Positions 1 through 6,786 of a DNA stretch of 8,522 bases are shown piece after piece. The DNA is from UBA4744 sp035282865 (GTDB lineage: Bacteria; Actinomycetota; Acidimicrobiia; Spongiisociales; UBA4744): the NCBI GenBank assembly GCA_035282865.1, contig DATEVB010000045.1, positions 1 to 8,522 of the forward strand, in the 5' to 3' direction. The translations under genes were made by a program, and so were the position numbers. A model generated the notes under the pieces. It worked only from the letters and a program-made list of their open reading frames with translations, had not been told where the DNA came from and made no database searches. Numbering within the stretch: position 1 is the first letter of the stretch; the number at the start of each line of letters is the position of its first letter.

Positions 1-1791
1 CGCCGGCTATTGGGGTTCTGGGGAGCTTTCGTGATACTGGTGGCCATGATCGGGATGGGCATCCTGATTGTGACGCAAACCACCGTCCGCCAGCTGGCCA
101 TGGCGATCAGCGAGGTTTTTGGCGGCGCTCGGAGTCTGGCCAGGAACTCGGTCTCCGGAGCTCCCGGAAAGCACGCGGTGCGGGTTGTCGAACATCGACC
201 GGCCGAACCGGTTGGCACCGGGCTCGCCGCCAGGCAAGGCCCACAACCGAAAGCACCCAAGTCGAAACCGGCCGGCAAGGCCCATCCCGGACCGGGCCAA
301 ACCCACATCCCGATGCCGAAGGCGCGACCCGGCGAGGGTTACGTGACTCCTCCGCTGGAGTTGCTCAAGTTGGGCGGAGGTGAATCGCATAGCCGGCGCG
401 CCCTGGAGGACACGGCGAAGGAGCTGGAAGATACCCTTCGTCAACACGGCGTCGATGCCCGGCTGACCAAAATCGTTCCCGGTCCAACCGTGACCCGTTA
501 CGAGATCGAACTAGCCCCCGGAGTCAAGGTCGCCAGGGTGACAGGGCTCGCTCACGACATCGCCTATGCGCTGGCTACCCCCGATGTCCGCCTGCTGGCG
601 CCGATTCCCGGGAAGAGTGCCATCGGTGTCGAAGTCCCCAACCGCCGCCGCCGGCTGGTGACGCTCGGCGATGTCCTCCGCAGCCCCGAAGCCGCAAACG
701 CCCACCATCCCCTGGAAGTAGGGCTGGGGATGGACATCTCGGGGCGTCCGAAACTCTTGAATCTGTCTGAGTTGCCGCACGTCCTCATAGCCGGAGCGAC
801 CGGCGCCGGGAAATCCTCCTGCATCAATTCGCTGGTCACCTCGCTCTTGATGCGCACCACGCCCGACGATGTGCGGCTGATCATGGTGGATCCCAAACGG
901 GTGGAGCTCAACCAGTACAACGGCGTGCCGCACCTGCTCACCAAGGTGATCAACAATCCGAAGAAGGCGGCTGAGGCGCTGCAGTGGGCGGTGGCCGAGA
1001 TGGACCGCCGGTACGACCTGCTGTCCGATGCCCACGTTCGTGACATCATCGGCTACCGGGAGAAATTCGATGCCGGAGCACTCGATCCGAATGGGTTCGA
1101 TCGGTTCCCGTTCATCGTGGTCATCGTTGACGAGTTGAACGACCTGATGATGGTGGCCGGGCGCGAGGTCGAAGAGGCGATCGTTCGCATCGCCCAGATG
1201 GCCAGGGCTGTCGGCATCCATTTGGTGATTGCCACTCAGCGCCCATCCGTCGACGTGATCACGGGAGTGATCAAGGCCAACATCCCGAGCCGCCTGGCGT
1301 TTTCGGTCGCCTCACAAACGGACAGCCGGGTGATCATCGACGGGATGGGAGCCGAGAAGTTGGTCGGCATGGGCGACATGCTGGTCATAACCGCTACGGA
1401 ACCCCGGCCGGCCAGGATCCAGGGAGCGTGGGTCACTGAAGAAGAGGTTCACTCGGTCGTCGAGTGGGTGAAGAAGCAGCGGGAAGCCAAATATCAGGAC
1501 CAGGTCATCGAAGCCGCCGCCCAGCAAGCCAGGCAGACCGCAGAAGAAGATGAGGGCGACGATGCCGAGTTGGTCCGAACTGCCATGGAGCTCGTGATCC
1601 GCTCGCAATTGGGTTCCACCTCCATGCTGCAGCGCAAACTCCGCATCGGATTCGCCCGCGCCGGACGGGTCATGGACATCCTGGAGCGCAAAGGTGTGGT
1701 AGGTCCGTCCGAAGGGTCCAAGGCCAGGGCGGTGCTGATGAACGAGGACGACCTCGAACTGATGTACACCGACTCCACGGTGGATGGCTGA
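1..1791 (+). CDS. ftsK: DNA translocase FtsK/SpoIIIE family, 5'-truncated by window edge
   Basis: ATP-driven double-stranded DNA pump anchored at the division septum, which moves chromosome ends into daughter cells and helps resolve dimers. The frame is open to base 1, and the first residues (about nt 19-78) are a hydrophobic stretch matching the last helix of the N-terminal membrane domain. The TTG at nt 10 is therefore probably internal, and further transmembrane segments lie upstream. A Pro/Ala/basic linker of about 70 residues follows, then the alpha domain (nt about 350-700). The RecA-like beta motor has Walker A GATGAGKSS (nt 793-819) and Walker B IVVIVDELNDLMM (nt about 1114-1152), then IATQRPSVDVITG and the conserved GAEKLVGMGDML. 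The C-terminal gamma winged helix (nt about 1564-1750, with FARAGRVMDILE and KGVVGPSEGSKAR) reads orienting DNA sequences in known family members. The usual Ala of Walker B DE(F/L)ADL is Asn here. Family assignment is very secure. Confidence 0.95.
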   Translation, partial: RRLLGFWGAFVILVAMIGMGILIVTQTTVRQLAMAISEVFGGARSLARNSVSGAPGKHAVRVVEHRPAEPVGTGLAARQGPQPKAPKSKPAGKAHPGPGQTHIPMPKARPGEGYVTPPLELLKLGGGESHSRRALEDTAKELEDTLRQHGVDARLTKIVPGPTVTRYEIELAPGVKVARVTGLAHDIAYALATPDVRLLAPIPGKSAIGVEVPNRRRRLVTLGDVLRSPEAANAHHPLEVGLGMDISGRPKLLNLSELPHVLIAGATGAGKSSCINSLVTSLLMRTTPDDVRLIMVDPKRVELNQYNGVPHLLTKVINNPKKAAEALQWAVAEMDRRYDLLSDAHVRDIIGYREKFDAGALDPNGFDRFPFIVVIVDELNDLMMVAGREVEEAIVRIAQMARAVGIHLVIATQRPSVDVITGVIKANIPSRLAFSVASQTDSRVIIDGMGAEKLVGMGDMLVITATEPRPARIQGAWVTEEEVHSVVEWVKKQREAKYQDQVIEAAAQQARQTAEEDEGDDAELVRTAMELVIRSQLGSTSMLQRKLRIGFARAGRVMDILERKGVVGPSEGSKARAVLMNEDDLELMYTDSTVDG

Positions 1792-1855
1792 TCGATACGG
1801 GTTCTCGGTGCGGACGTGAGGTTCGCGGCGCGCCGTCCCGGCAGCTGATTCGAGA

Positions 1856-1868
1856 GGCCCTCGGGGCC
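1856..1868 (+). terminator. Small GC hairpin after ftsK, weak terminator candidate
   Basis: A perfect 5-bp inverted repeat GGCCC-TCG-GGGCC lies 64 nt after the ftsK stop and just before the promoter-like box of the next gene. No T-tract follows, so it is not a classical intrinsic terminator. It could instead be a chance palindrome or a protein-binding site over the -35 region of the downstream promoter. Confidence 0.25.
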
Positions 1869-1877
1869 GGATGCCGG

Positions 1878-1883
1878 TAGCCT
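1878..1883 (+). promoter_or_regulatory. -10 box (TAGCCT) of a leaderless or near-leaderless promoter
   Basis: TAGCCT fits the actinobacterial TANNNT -10 consensus and stands 9 nt before the ATG at 1893. No Shine-Dalgarno sequence is visible between the box and the start. A transcription start 6-7 nt after the box would give a 5' leader of only about 2-3 nt. No convincing -35 hexamer is present. The box supports 1893 as the start of the E1 alpha gene over the later in-frame ATG at 1941. Confidence 0.5.
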
Positions 1884-1892
1884 GGTGCGACC

Positions 1893-2930
1893 ATGCTCCA
1901 GATCCTGACTCCGGATGGTGTGTTGCTCGATGATCCACCGATGGACGTCGATCTGACCAGGCGCCTCTTTCGAGCCATGGTGGCCGCCCGGCAATACGAC
2001 CGGAAGGCAACTTCGATCCAGAAACAAGGACGACTGGCTACCTATGCACCCTTCGAGGGCCAGGAGGCCGCTCAGATCGGTTCGGCGGCCGCCCTGCGCC
2101 CGGACGACTGGATGGTGGCCACCTACCGGGATGCCGCGGCGATGTGGATGCAGGGCTACCCATGGACCCACCTGTTGTTGACCAGAATGGGCGACGAACG
2201 GGGCGGATCACCTCCCGACGGCGTTCCGGTGCTTCCGCCGTCGATCACCGTGGGCGCACACATGCTGCACGCAGTCGGCCTGGCATGGGCGGCTCGCCTG
2301 CAAGGATCCGACCGTATAGCCATCACCTACTTCGGGGACGGTGCCACCTCGGAAGGGGATTTTCACGAGGCAATGAATCTGGCCGGCGTCTACCGGACCG
2401 GGACCGTCTTCGTCTGCCAGAACAACCAGTATGCGATATCACTGGCCCGCCACCAGCAGACCGCTTCCCAGACCATCGCCGGAAAAGCCGATGCCTACGG
2501 TGTCCCCGGCGTGCTCGTGGACGGCAACGATCTCTTGGCGATGTTCCGGGCCACGAGCGAGGCGGTGGCACGGGCCAGAGACGGGAGGGGGCCAACCCTG
2601 ATCGAGGCGCTCACTTACCGGCTCGGCCCTCATACGACCAGCGACGATCCCTCCCGGTACCGGGACTCCGATGAGGTCGAAGCATGGCGAGCGAAGGATC
2701 CCCTCGACCGGATCCGGCGCTACCTGTCGGCGGAAGGGGCGTGGGACGAGGACTGGGAGACGCACATCGCAGCCGAGGCCCACGACGAGATCGACCGGGC
2801 CGTCGCGGAAGCGGAAGCACTCCCGCCCCTGGCTCCCGGCGAGATCTTCGAGTCGATGTTCGCCGAGATGACACCGGGGCTGGCCGAACAACAGCGCTGG
2901 CTGCTCGCCTCCCGGGGAGGCATTACATGA
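1893..2930 (+). CDS. pdhA: 2-oxoacid dehydrogenase E1 component alpha subunit (pyruvate or branched-chain type)
   Basis: Thiamine-diphosphate subunit of the E1 decarboxylase that releases CO2 from a 2-oxoacid and passes the acyl group to lipoyl-E2. At 345 residues it has normal family length. The ThDP/Mg motif begins GDGATSEGDFHEA at residues 148-160 and ends at NN 177-178. The E1 alpha loop PHTTSDDPSRYR is at residues 246-257, and the substrate-side segment YAPFEGQEAAQIG is at 51-63. It heads a three-gene operon, and its TGA overlaps the E1 beta ATG by 4 nt (ATGA). The substrate is not settled. The layout matches Gram-positive PdhA, but from memory the sequence, including the tail FAEMTPGL, is also very close to actinobacterial BkdA, which acts on branched-chain 2-oxoacids. 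Read pdhA as a family label; bkdA is an equal alternative. Confidence 0.93.
   Translation: MLQILTPDGVLLDDPPMDVDLTRRLFRAMVAARQYDRKATSIQKQGRLATYAPFEGQEAAQIGSAAALRPDDWMVATYRDAAAMWMQGYPWTHLLLTRMGDERGGSPPDGVPVLPPSITVGAHMLHAVGLAWAARLQGSDRIAITYFGDGATSEGDFHEAMNLAGVYRTGTVFVCQNNQYAISLARHQQTASQTIAGKADAYGVPGVLVDGNDLLAMFRATSEAVARARDGRGPTLIEALTYRLGPHTTSDDPSRYRDSDEVEAWRAKDPLDRIRRYLSAEGAWDEDWETHIAAEAHDEIDRAVAEAEALPPLAPGEIFESMFAEMTPGLAEQQRWLLASRGGIT
2914..2920 (+). promoter_or_regulatory. Ribosome binding site for E1 beta
   Basis: GGGGAGG is centred 6 nt before the ATG at 2927, inside the end of the E1 alpha gene. It fixes the E1 beta start at 2927 and rules out longer upstream readings of that frame, which run through the E1 alpha gene and give a non-family Arg/Pro-rich N-terminus. 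Confidence 0.75.
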
Positions 2931-3904
2931 GCACCGTGAACCTCGCCCAGGCCATTAACGACGCACTCGATATCGCTCTGGCAACCGACCCGCGGGTGTT
3001 GGTGATGGGTGAGGACGTGGGCCGCACGGGCGGTGTGTTTCGTGTGACGAATGGCTTGCAGGCGACTCACGGTGCGGAGCGGGTGGTCGACATGCCGGTG
3101 GCCGAGTCGGGCATAGTCGGGACGGCGTTCGGCCTGGCCGTTGCCGGCATGCGTCCGGTCGTCGAGATCCAATTCATGGGCTTTTCCTATCCCGCCTATG
3201 ACCAGATCGTCAGCCACGTCGGGAGAATCCGCAATCGTTCCCGGCATCGGTTCACGGCACCGATGGTCATCCGCATGCCGTACGGAGGCGGGATCGGAGC
3301 CGCCGAACACCACAGTGAATCGACCGAGGCGCTCTACGCCCATACGCCGGGAGTGAAGGTGGTGGTCCCCTCGACACCCCACGACGCCAAGGGCTTGCTC
3401 CTGGCCGCCATCGAAGACCCCGACCCGGTGGTCTTCCTCGAGCCCATCAGGCTCTATCGTGCCGTGAAGGAGGACGTTGCCGGAGGCCATTTCGTCGTGC
3501 CCATTGGTCGGGCCCGTCTCGAAAGGACCGGTGACGATGTCACCCTCATCGCCTACGGCTCGATGATCCGTACAGCCCGCCACGCCGCCGATGCCCTGGT
3601 GAAGAGTGGGGTCTCCGTTGAGGTCGTCGATCTACGGAGCCTGGTCCCGCTCGACGTTGAAACGCTGGTCGAGTCGGTCCGGAAGACCGGCCGGGCGGTG
3701 GTCATCCACGAGGGTCATCGCACCGCCGGGTTTGGTGCAGAGCTGGTCGCACGGATCCAGGAGGAGGCGCTGTACTCGCTGCTCGCTCCGGTGCAGCGGG
3801 TGACGGGTTGGGATACGATCTTCCCGCTGAAGAGAACGGAGGAGTATTACCTTCCCGGCGTCGACCGAATCGTGCAAGCGGCCCGCACAACACTGGAGGG
3901 GTAG
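2927..3904 (+). CDS. pdhB: 2-oxoacid dehydrogenase E1 component beta subunit (pyruvate or branched-chain type)
   Basis: Partner of E1 alpha in the alpha2beta2 decarboxylase; it completes the thiamine-diphosphate site and binds the E2 core. The protein is 325 residues, the usual size. The N-terminus NLAQAINDALDIALATDP and VLVMGEDVGRTGGVFRVT (residues 24-41) are typical. The conserved Glu that activates the thiazolium cofactor is Glu60 in VAESGIVG. The YGGGIGAAEHHSES segment (119-132) carries the active-site histidine pair. The C-terminal transketolase-like domain includes VDLRSLVPLD (234-243) and VIHEGHRTAGFGAE (259-272). The start at 2927 is chosen for its strong SD sequence, the ATGA overlap with E1 alpha and the family N-terminus. 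Its stop TAG shares its last base with the GTG start of E2, so the three genes are very probably translationally coupled. Confidence 0.93.
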   Translation: MSTVNLAQAINDALDIALATDPRVLVMGEDVGRTGGVFRVTNGLQATHGAERVVDMPVAESGIVGTAFGLAVAGMRPVVEIQFMGFSYPAYDQIVSHVGRIRNRSRHRFTAPMVIRMPYGGGIGAAEHHSESTEALYAHTPGVKVVVPSTPHDAKGLLLAAIEDPDPVVFLEPIRLYRAVKEDVAGGHFVVPIGRARLERTGDDVTLIAYGSMIRTARHAADALVKSGVSVEVVDLRSLVPLDVETLVESVRKTGRAVVIHEGHRTAGFGAELVARIQEEALYSLLAPVQRVTGWDTIFPLKRTEEYYLPGVDRIVQAARTTLEG

Positions 3905-5091
3905 TGGCATACGAATTCCTGTTGCCGGATATCGGAGAGGGCCTGATAGAGGCGGAGGTAATGCGCTGGGCGGTGGCGGTCGGGGATGAGGTGAGCGAGG
4001 ATGCTCCACTCGTGGAGGTCGAAACCGACAAGGCGGTGGTCGAGATCACCTCGCCGCACGGGGGAGTGGTGCTCTACCAAGGTGCCGGACCCGGGGAAAC
4101 AATCCGGGTGGGGGCGGTGCTGGCCGTCATCGGGGAACACGGAGAGGCCTGGAGTCCCGCCGCGGCAGCGCCCATTGTCGGGACGTTGATCGAGGAAGCC
4201 GAAGTCCTCCCGACACGAGCCGGTGAACCGGGCCAACCTGTCCCGGCCGGGGTCAAGGCCCTGCCGTTGGTGCGGAGACTCGCTAAGGATCTGGGCGTCG
4301 ACCTGGCAACGGTGCAGGGCACCGGCCCCGGTGGGCGGATCAACCGGGAGGATGTCCAGACCGCCGCCGCCCTATCGGTGACCGTTACGCCGGGCAGGGT
4401 GGCCGACGGAGGAGAGGAACGGGTTCGGCTGTCGAGGCTCCGGCGCACCATCGCCGACCACATGGAACGATCCTGGCGGGAGATACCGCACGTGACGACC
4501 TTCGACACGGTGAGCGCCGACCGGCTGCTCGATCTTCGGGCCGCGCTGTCCCGCCGCTACGACGCCCCGATTCCGATCGAGGCACTGGTGGTGAGGGCCG
4601 TCCTGCCCGTCCTCACCGAATTCGGCGAATTCAACGCCTCGCTCGATGGAGAAGACCTGATCCTCAAGCATCACTACGACATCGGGGTAGCGGCCGATAC
4701 ACCGGACGGGCTCATCGTCCCGGTGGTGAAGGGTGCCGATGGGCGCGACCTGCGCAGTCTGGCTGCCGAAATCGTTCGCCTGGCCGCCGCGGCAAGATCG
4801 CGTTCGCTGACTCCCGACGAACTCAACGGCGCCACCTTTACGGTTTCCAACATCGGCGCGGTTGGTGGTGGGCACGGGACCCCGATCATCCCTTACGGGA
4901 CAACCGCCATCCTTTCGATGGGGAGAGCCGAGCCGCAGGCCGCGGTTCGCGACGGGGTTGTGGTCGTCGGGCGGATGATGCCCCTCTCGCTCTCGTATGA
5001 CCATCGAGTGATCGACGGAGGGCTGGGCCGCCGCTTCATGGCCCGACTGGGCGAGAACCTCCAAGAGCCGGGCTTGTTTCTTGCCTCCTAG
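3904..5091 (+). CDS. pdhC: Dihydrolipoamide acyltransferase (E2) of a 2-oxoacid dehydrogenase complex
   Basis: Core of the complex: it accepts the acyl group from E1 on a swinging lipoyl arm and transfers it to CoA. The start is the GTG at 3904 (TAGTG overlap, SD GGAGGGG at 3895-3901), because the family N-terminus begins there with MAYEFLLPDIGEGL; in-frame sequence upstream lies inside E1 beta. The protein is 395 residues. One lipoyl domain (1-78) has the lipoylated lysine as Lys43 in ETDKAVVEI. After a linker comes the peripheral subunit-binding domain (about 118-152, PLVRRLAKDLGVDL and GTGPGGRINREDV). The catalytic CAT-like domain (about 172-395) has FTVSNIGAVGG (312-322) and the active-site motif DHRVIDGG (366-373; His367, Asp371). 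Substrate is ambiguous between acetyl (PdhC) and branched acyl (BkdC). The lipoamide dehydrogenase E3 must be encoded elsewhere. Confidence 0.92.
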   Translation: MAYEFLLPDIGEGLIEAEVMRWAVAVGDEVSEDAPLVEVETDKAVVEITSPHGGVVLYQGAGPGETIRVGAVLAVIGEHGEAWSPAAAAPIVGTLIEEAEVLPTRAGEPGQPVPAGVKALPLVRRLAKDLGVDLATVQGTGPGGRINREDVQTAAALSVTVTPGRVADGGEERVRLSRLRRTIADHMERSWREIPHVTTFDTVSADRLLDLRAALSRRYDAPIPIEALVVRAVLPVLTEFGEFNASLDGEDLILKHHYDIGVAADTPDGLIVPVVKGADGRDLRSLAAEIVRLAAAARSRSLTPDELNGATFTVSNIGAVGGGHGTPIIPYGTTAILSMGRAEPQAAVRDGVVVVGRMMPLSLSYDHRVIDGGLGRRFMARLGENLQEPGLFLAS

Positions 5092-5101
5092 CCCCGGTCT
5101 C

Positions 5102-5130
5102 GGCCCGGCGCACCCGAGTCGCTTCGGGCC
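5102..5130 (+). terminator. GC-rich hairpin after the E1/E2 operon, terminator candidate
   Basis: Two alternative stems share the same 3' arm: GGCCCG (5102-5107) with CGGGCC (5125-5130), or the tighter CCCGA (5113-5117) with TCGGG (5124-5128) around a short loop. The structure starts 10 nt after the E2 stop, a sensible place for termination. No run of T follows, so intrinsic termination would be weak, though such T-poor hairpins are common in high-GC actinobacteria. Confidence 0.4.
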
Positions 5131-5137
5131 TCTCCGC

Positions 5138-5162
5138 TTGCAATAATTAGCGTTGTGCAAAC
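5138..5162 (+). promoter_or_regulatory. Candidate promoter and regulator-binding region of the glyoxylate-shunt operon
   Basis: This is the most AT-rich stretch of the window. It contains TTGCAA (5138-5143), the -10-like hexamer TAGCGT (5148-5153, TANNNT) or overlapping TAATTA (5144-5149), and TGTGCAAA (5154-5161). Transcription would start near 5160, leaving a leader of about 26 nt that carries a proper SD sequence. The two TGCAA-type motifs flank the -10 box and resemble the TTTGCAAA core bound by RamB, a regulator of acetate and glyoxylate genes in corynebacteria and mycobacteria. The match is partial, and the regulator assignment is inference. Confidence 0.4.
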
Positions 5163-5168
5163 AGTAGC

Positions 5169-5177
5169 AAGGAAGGA
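5169..5177 (+). promoter_or_regulatory. Ribosome binding site for malate synthase
   Basis: AAGGAAGGA lies 8 nt before the ATG at 5186. This gene therefore has a conventional leader, unlike the E1 alpha gene and the small gene at 8138, which have none visible. Confidence 0.7.
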
Positions 5178-5185
5178 CCTGTGTC

Positions 5186-6775
5186 ATGATTGAAGGAATC
5201 GAGGTCATCGGCCCGGTTGATGGGGACTTCGCCGAGATCCTTACGCCGGAAGCCCTTGACTTCGTAGCCGATCTTCACCGCCGCTTCAACCCCGAACGTG
5301 AAGCACGGCTCCGGGCCCGTGCCGCCCGTCAAGAGAGGCTCGATCACGGAGAGTTGCCTGGTTTTCTCCCGGAAACTCAGAACATACGTGATGGCGAATG
5401 GCAGGTGGCACCGGTACCGGCGGATCTCCTCGATAGGCGGGTCGAGATCACCGGCCCGGTCGAGCGCAAGATGATGATCAATGCTCTCAACTCAGGCGCC
5501 AGGGTCTTCATGGCCGATTTCGAGGACTCGAACTCGCCGACCTGGGAGAACAACATCCAGGGTCATCTGAATCTGATCGACGCCATCGACGGGACGATCG
5601 AGTTCACGAGTCAGGACGGCAAGCACTACGAACTGGGCGAGGAGACCGCCGCCCTCATGGTCCGGCCGCGCGGATGGCATCTGGTCGAGAAACACGTGTT
5701 CGTGGACGGTCACCCCATCTCAGCCGGCCTGTTCGATTTCGGTCTCTACATGTTCCACAACGGCAGGCGGTCGCTGGGGCGCGGGACCGGCCCCTACTTC
5801 TACCTCCCGAAACTGGAAAGTCACCTCGAGGCGCGCCTCTGGAACGAGGTATTCGTCTACACCCAGGAGGTGCTCGGTATTCCGCCCGGGACTATCAAAG
5901 CAACCGTGCTCATCGAGACCATCCTGGCCGCCTTTGAGATGGAGGAGATCCTCTATGAGCTTCGTGATCATTCGGCCGGTCTCAATGCCGGACGGTGGGA
6001 CTACATCTTCTCGGTCATCAAGAAGTTCCGAAACCGACCGGACATGGTGTTGCCCGACCGTGCTCAGGTGTCGATGACCGTCCATTTCATGCGGTCCTAC
6101 ACCGAGCTGCTGGTGAGCACCTGTCACCAGCGGGGGGCGTTTGCCATCGGCGGGATGGCCGCTTTCATCCCCAGCCGCCGTGATGCCGACATCAACGAGG
6201 TAGCGCTGCGCAAGGTGCGCGAGGACAAGCAGCGCGAATCGGCCGATGGGTGCGACGGGACCTGGGTCGCCCATCCCGACCTCGTTCCGCCGGTGCTGGC
6301 GGTATTTGACGGCGTGCTGGGCGATAAGCCGAACCAACTGGACGTGCTCCGCCAGGACGTGCAGGTCACCAGCGGTGACCTGCTCAACACCATGATCGAG
6401 GGAGGAGCGATCACCGAAGCCGGCCTTCGCACCAATATCTCGGTCGCCATCCTCTACCTCGAGTCTTGGTTGCGGGGAACCGGGGCCGCCGCCCTGTTCA
6501 ATCTGATGGAGGATGCAGCCACCGCTGAGATTTCGCGTTCTCAGATTTGGCAGTGGATCCGCCACGACGCACTCATGGACGATGGGCGATCCGTGACCCG
6601 GGAACTGGTGCACGAACTGGTGATCGAAGAGATGGAGAGCATCCGGGAGGCCTACGGCGAGGATCTTTTTGCACGGGGCCGGTTCGATGATGCCCGCCAC
6701 CTGTTCGAAGCCGTGGCATTGAGCGACGGATTCCCTGAATTCTTGACCTTGAAAGCCTACGAGCTGATCGACTGA
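5186..6775 (+). CDS. aceB: Malate synthase A
   Basis: Condenses glyoxylate with acetyl-CoA to give malate, the second step of the glyoxylate shunt, in the cytoplasm. At 529 residues it is the A isoform (about 530), not the G isoform (about 720). The N-terminal part has FLPETQNIRDGEWQVAPVP (60-78) and MADFEDSNSPTWENNIQGH (109-127). The TIM-barrel part has RPRGWHL (160-166), which supplies the catalytic arginine, and ATVLIETILAAFEMEEILYE (239-258), whose Glu244 is an expected Mg ligand. The family signature is DHSAGLNAGRWDYIFS (261-276), with the second metal ligand Asp272. The C-terminal MEDAATAEISRSQIWQW (441-457) carries the expected catalytic base Asp443. In E. coli, as remembered, the residue before GRWDY is Cys; here it is Ala, a position that varies. 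Start fixed by an SD sequence; isocitrate lyase follows after 11 nt. Confidence 0.96.
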   Translation: MIEGIEVIGPVDGDFAEILTPEALDFVADLHRRFNPEREARLRARAARQERLDHGELPGFLPETQNIRDGEWQVAPVPADLLDRRVEITGPVERKMMINALNSGARVFMADFEDSNSPTWENNIQGHLNLIDAIDGTIEFTSQDGKHYELGEETAALMVRPRGWHLVEKHVFVDGHPISAGLFDFGLYMFHNGRRSLGRGTGPYFYLPKLESHLEARLWNEVFVYTQEVLGIPPGTIKATVLIETILAAFEMEEILYELRDHSAGLNAGRWDYIFSVIKKFRNRPDMVLPDRAQVSMTVHFMRSYTELLVSTCHQRGAFAIGGMAAFIPSRRDADINEVALRKVREDKQRESADGCDGTWVAHPDLVPPVLAVFDGVLGDKPNQLDVLRQDVQVTSGDLLNTMIEGGAITEAGLRTNISVAILYLESWLRGTGAAALFNLMEDAATAEISRSQIWQWIRHDALMDDGRSVTRELVHELVIEEMESIREAYGEDLFARGRFDDARHLFEAVALSDGFPEFLTLKAYELID

Positions 6776-6780
6776 GGAGG
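6775..6780 (+). promoter_or_regulatory. Ribosome binding site for isocitrate lyase
   Basis: AGGAGG is a perfect Shine-Dalgarno core that begins on the last base of the aceB stop codon and stands 6 nt before the ATG at 6787. The tight fit argues for co-transcription and coupled translation of the two shunt enzymes. Confidence 0.8.
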
Positions 6781-6786
6781 AGACGG

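Noticed and set aside
261..276. Possible inactivation of malate synthase by loss of the Cys in its signature (residue numbers of the aceB product)
   Set aside because: The Cys-to-Ala position before GRWDY is a variable site in the family pattern. The metal-binding and catalytic residues are present, so the enzyme is expected to be active.
511..1221. Long antisense open frame (236 codons) opposite ftsK
   Set aside because: It lies entirely within the conserved motor domain of ftsK. Its product is His/Arg/Gly-rich without motifs, as expected for the reverse frames of high-GC genes.
2684..2926. In-frame N-terminal extension of E1 beta
   Set aside because: The extension is Arg/Pro/Gly-rich, runs through the E1 alpha coding region and is absent from the family. 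The SD sequence and ATGA overlap place the start at 2927.
3808..3903. Longer reading of E2 from an ATG at 3808
   Set aside because: The family N-terminus with the lipoyl domain starts at the GTG at 3904, which has an SD sequence. The extension is inside E1 beta and has no family match.
4391..4398. GGGCAGGG, a match to the E. coli FtsK-orienting KOPS (GGGNAGGG)
   Set aside because: A single match in a GC-rich 8.5-kb window is expected by chance, and the motif read by this FtsK is unknown.
4372..5208. Antisense open frame of 278 codons across the end of E2 and the aceB leader
   Set aside because: It overlaps the E2 catalytic domain and the aceB promoter and SD sequence, and the translation has no family features.
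5720..6700. Antisense open frame of 326 codons opposite malate synthase
   Set aside because: The sense strand encodes a full, motif-complete malate synthase. The antisense product has no recognisable domain and is a by-product of few stop codons at high GC.
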